This document shows positions 61,646 to 64,000 of a stretch of DNA of 64,000 nt, piece after piece. The position numbers were made by a program, and so were the translations under genes. Every line of letters begins with the position of its first letter. Positions within the stretch are counted from its first letter, which is position 1. Origin of the DNA: Hoeflea_A sp039025395 (GTDB lineage Bacteria > Pseudomonadota > Alphaproteobacteria > Rhizobiales > Rhizobiaceae); contig JBCCOK010000021.1 of NCBI GenBank assembly GCA_039025395.1, forward strand, positions 9,627 through 73,626. Reading direction: 5' to 3'. The notes below the pieces were generated by a model. It searched no databases and was not told the DNA's origin. It saw only the letters and a list, made by a program, of their open reading frames with translations.

Positions 61646-62455
61646 ATGCGCCTGTATGTACGCCACAACTCACAATACAAATACGAGCCAGCTGCGAAGC
61701 GGGTGTCGCTGCGTCTGAAACTCTTCCCGTCGGTCTATGATGGCCAGTCCGTCGAAAGCTGGGCTGTCAGTGTAAACGGCGACCCGGTTCATCCGATCTA
61801 TACCACCGGCTACGGGGACGAGACGGCATTGTGGCAGAGCAGCGACGAGGTTGCGAGCGTCGATGTCATCGCCAAAGGAACAGTGGTCACCGAAGATAGA
61901 TCGGGCGTCGTCAAAAGACTACCCAACAAACCGCCGGCGCCGATATTCCAAATGGAGACAGCGTTGACACGACCAGATGACGCCATCCGCAAGCTCGCTA
62001 AAGAGTCGCTGAAGTCTGATGAATTGGAAACAGTTCATACGCTTTCGCACGCAGTCGCCGAGGCCGTGGAGTATCGCCCGGAAGTAACGAACAGCAAGAC
62101 GACAGCCGCCGAAGCACTGGCAATAGGGGCCGGGGTTTGCCAGGATCACGCGCACATTCTAATGGCGGCATCCCGGTATCTGGGGATTCCGTCCCGCTAC
62201 GTCACGGGCTATCTCAAAGCCGCCGAAGATGCTGACGAAATGGTTGAAACCCATGCCTGGGCCGAAGTGCATATTCGCAATTTCGGGTGGGTCGGCCTTG
62301 ACCCTTCAAACGGGATATCCCCAACAGATCACTACATTAGAATCGCCTGCGGGCTGGACGCTGACGATGCGACTCCGATAAAAGGTCACGTGGTCGGCGA
62401 GTCGCAGATTACGCTCTCCGCAGAAGTAGCGGTTACCGAAAATCAACAGCAGTAG
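61646..62455 (+). CDS. Transglutaminase-like protein, Anbu operon
   Basis: This 269-residue protein has an N-terminal transglutaminase-associated strand domain (RLYVRHNSQYKYEPAAKRVSLRLK in two parts). A cysteine-protease fold core follows, with catalytic Cys in GAGVCQDHAHI, His in ETHAWAEVHI and Asp in GLDPSNGI. It likely cleaves or forms amide bonds in a peptide. ATG 61646 is preferred to TTG 61643. A gap of 12 bases from alpha-E keeps it in the operon. Confidence 0.92.
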   Translation: MRLYVRHNSQYKYEPAAKRVSLRLKLFPSVYDGQSVESWAVSVNGDPVHPIYTTGYGDETALWQSSDEVASVDVIAKGTVVTEDRSGVVKRLPNKPPAPIFQMETALTRPDDAIRKLAKESLKSDELETVHTLSHAVAEAVEYRPEVTNSKTTAAEALAIGAGVCQDHAHILMAASRYLGIPSRYVTGYLKAAEDADEMVETHAWAEVHIRNFGWVGLDPSNGISPTDHYIRIACGLDADDATPIKGHVVGESQITLSAEVAVTENQQQ

Positions 62456-62464
62456 GGATCGTAT

Positions 62465-63199
62465 TTGACTTATTGCGTTGCAATCAAGCTGGATGCCGGT
62501 CTGGTCTTGCTTTCAGATACCCGAACGAATGCGGGACTGGACAATATCTCGCGCTACGGAAAAATGCACACCTGGGAAGTGCCGGATGAACGCGTGATCG
62601 CACTTTTGACCGCCGGAAATCTGTCGATCACCCAAGGGCTGATAACGCGGCTTGAAAAGCGCATCGAAATGGCGGCGCTCGATCCCGAGACTGAAACGAT
62701 CCTTAATGCCGACAGCATGTTCCGGGTTGCCCAGATCGTCGGCGAGACGATGCGCGAGGTGCAACTGCGGCACCGGGAAGGCATGGAGATGCAGGGCGCA
62801 TCATTCGACGCATCGGTACTGTTGGCGGGTCAGCGAAAGGCAGGTTCGTTGCGCCTCTTTCTCGTCTACGCGGCAGGCAACTTTATCGAGGCTACGGCGG
62901 ACACGCCATTCTTCCAGATCGGCGAACACAAATACGGCAAGCCTATTCTCGACCGCGTGATCACGCCGCAGACCCCGCTGGAGAAGGCAAAGCTCGCAGC
63001 GTGTGTGTCGATGGATTCGACCCTGCGCAGCAATCTATCCGTTGGCATGCCGCTTGATCTCGCTATCATTGAGACCGAATCCCTGCAGATTTCCGAGCGC
63101 CGCCGTATCGAACCGGACGACAAGGACTTCAACCGGTTGTCCGATGCCTGGTCGAAGGCATTGAACTCCGCGTTTCACGACCTGCCACACGTGTTTTGA
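62465..63199 (+). CDS. Anbu, proteasome-related protease
   Basis: This 244-residue protein is in the Anbu/beta-proteasome-like family. N-terminal TYCVAIKLDAGLVLLSDTRTNAG, after Met, exposes a Thr as potential nucleophile. Conserved Asp (LSDTRTNAGLDNIS) and ALLTAGNLSITQG follow. The start is TTG 62465 behind AGGGATC; no ATG is in frame nearby. It forms large ring or helical assemblies in known members. Its operon partners suggest it handles a product of the ATP-grasp/transglutaminase steps. Confidence 0.92.
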   Translation: MTYCVAIKLDAGLVLLSDTRTNAGLDNISRYGKMHTWEVPDERVIALLTAGNLSITQGLITRLEKRIEMAALDPETETILNADSMFRVAQIVGETMREVQLRHREGMEMQGASFDASVLLAGQRKAGSLRLFLVYAAGNFIEATADTPFFQIGEHKYGKPILDRVITPQTPLEKAKLAACVSMDSTLRSNLSVGMPLDLAIIETESLQISERRRIEPDDKDFNRLSDAWSKALNSAFHDLPHVF

Positions 63200-63598
63200 C
63201 CGGTGCCTGCGAATGTACGAAATCGAACGGGCGGGGAATCCCCGCCCGCCGAACCTCGCGAGGAGTGGGTTGGGTGAATCCTCGCAAGGGCATGCGCTAC
63301 GGACATTGAGACCGCATCAAAGGGACTCGATCGAATATCTGTTCCCGGATGACGAAAGGCCTGCAGTCCGGTGATTGCACCGGCTTAGACCTTGCGGGCC
63401 CCGATTGATTCGATCGCGTCACGGGAACGATTGAAAGTAAAAACGGGCGGCAGGTACAATCAATTCTTTTGTGATGGACAAAACAATTGTGAGCTTTCGC
63501 AAGCTGGGACCTTAGTACGTTTTGTTACTCGAGGAGGGGCAAGATCCGACGACGTTTCTCGACCGAAACGGATCAATACTGCACGCGGCACTCCACCA
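63200..63598. other. Intergenic after the Anbu operon
   Basis: About 400 bases. Only the GC-rich hairpin at 63228-63248 stands out. A 71-codon plus frame (63392-63607) has no ribosome site or family. Confidence 0.45.
63228..63248 (+). terminator. GC-rich hairpin after Anbu
   Basis: CGGGCGGGG and CCCCGCCCG form a nine-base stem with loop AAT, 29 bases past the stop. There is no T-run, so it may be a weak or factor-dependent terminator. Confidence 0.45.
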
Positions 63599-64000
63599 TC
63601 AGTTTGAGCATGCGTGAGCGATTGCTGAATCGATCGCGCCGACAATCGTGTCCAAATCAGTCTCGGTACAAATCAGAGCAGGGCTGAGGCACAGCGTATT
63701 GTTATAGGTGTCGAAACTTCTGTTTGTAGCACCGATAAGAACGCCGTTGGCTTTGCAATGTGCCACGATTGCCTGCACGACGGTCTCCTGAACCGGTTCC
63801 TTTGTTGTTCGATCAGCCACCAATTCCAGGCCGCAGAAAAGGCCTTTTCCACGCACGTCGCCAACAATCCGGTGCTTGTGCATGAGTTCTTTGAGACGCC
63901 CCATAAGGTATTCGCCCATGACTTGTGTGTTGTCGAGGAGTCTTTCGTCTTCGATGATGCGCATATTCTCAAGCGCTGCCGCCGGGCCGGCGGCGCACCC
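63599..64000 (-). CDS. Class III aminotransferase, C-terminal part (N-terminus beyond window)
   Basis: About 133 residues are visible, starting inside GCAAGPAAALENMRI, where the family reads GHPxxCA before a helix. GDVRGKGLFCGLELV is the conserved C-terminal domain strand with the substrate-binding Arg segment. TNRSFDTYNNTLCLSPALICTETDLD follows in two parts. It resembles taurine/beta-alanine:pyruvate aminotransferases. The PLP-binding Lys is outside the window. Confidence 0.88.
   Translation of the reverse strand, partial: GCAAGPAAALENMRIIEDERLLDNTQVMGEYLMGRLKELMHKHRIVGDVRGKGLFCGLELVADRTTKEPVQETVVQAIVAHCKANGVLIGATNRSFDTYNNTLCLSPALICTETDLDTIVGAIDSAIAHACSN

Noticed and set aside
1..64000. CRISPR arrays, insertion sequences, prophage or integrase genes
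   Set aside because: No regularly spaced repeats, transposase, integrase or phage structural motifs were seen.

Overview
The window looks like a chromosomal piece of a Hyphomicrobiales (Rhizobiales) alphaproteobacterium. This rests on a phoCDET-type phosphonate/phosphate transporter (phnC, phnD and two phnE genes), a FrcK-like sugar kinase, a DUF992 protein, many ABC/TRAP uptake genes and moderately high GC. I see one tRNA, no rRNA, no CRISPR array and no insertion sequence. Species cannot be named from sequence alone.

Layout. 0-3.7 kb holds small exported or membrane proteins and tRNA-Pro(GGG). 3.9-7.3 kb is a peptide/opine-type ABC cassette (binding protein and two permeases, no ATPase). 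7.4-9.3 kb has a tautomerase and a winged-helix/TPR regulator. 9.8-13.9 kb is the complete phosphonate/phosphate importer. 15.4-18.2 kb is a TRAP dicarboxylate-type transporter. 18.7-25 kb mixes membrane proteins, DeoD, a sulfotransferase-like protein, a lipoprotein, a GNAT protein and an aminotransferase, plus a very compact free-standing small-peptide transcript at 20.7-20.9 kb. 25.1-29.7 kb has an SH3-domain protein and an ECF sigma/anti-sigma pair divergent from an S8 protease across a symmetric promoter. 29.8-33.9 kb has a flavodoxin-like protein, a DUF427 protein, a Tag-like glycosylase and a c-di-GMP enzyme.

34.2-39.7 kb is a sugar catabolism operon of two isomerase-like and two Gfo/Idh/MocA dehydrogenase genes. 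In front of it lies the wreck of a sugar-binding-protein gene with an intact LacI-type operator, suggesting the transporter was lost. 39.8-45.5 kb holds an EF-hand protein divergent from a two-component system, which faces a second two-component system tail to tail. 46-54.8 kb has Fpr, a UGT-like glycosyltransferase, a copper-type P-ATPase, DUF992, an FMN glutamate-synthase-like protein and an MFS carrier. 55.1-57.6 kb has a NarL-type regulator converging on a hybrid kinase. 59.3-63.2 kb is the conserved Anbu operon: circularly permuted ATP-grasp, alpha-E, transglutaminase and Anbu protease. The window ends inside a class III aminotransferase.

The points most worth a second look are the small-peptide transcript (20713-20942), the decayed sugar-transporter gene with its operator (38565-38860), the symmetric sigma promoter (28197-28221) and the direct repeats next to the EF-hand/two-component locus (40811-40893). 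Coordinates were read by eye. Function calls rest on recognised motifs, not on database searches.
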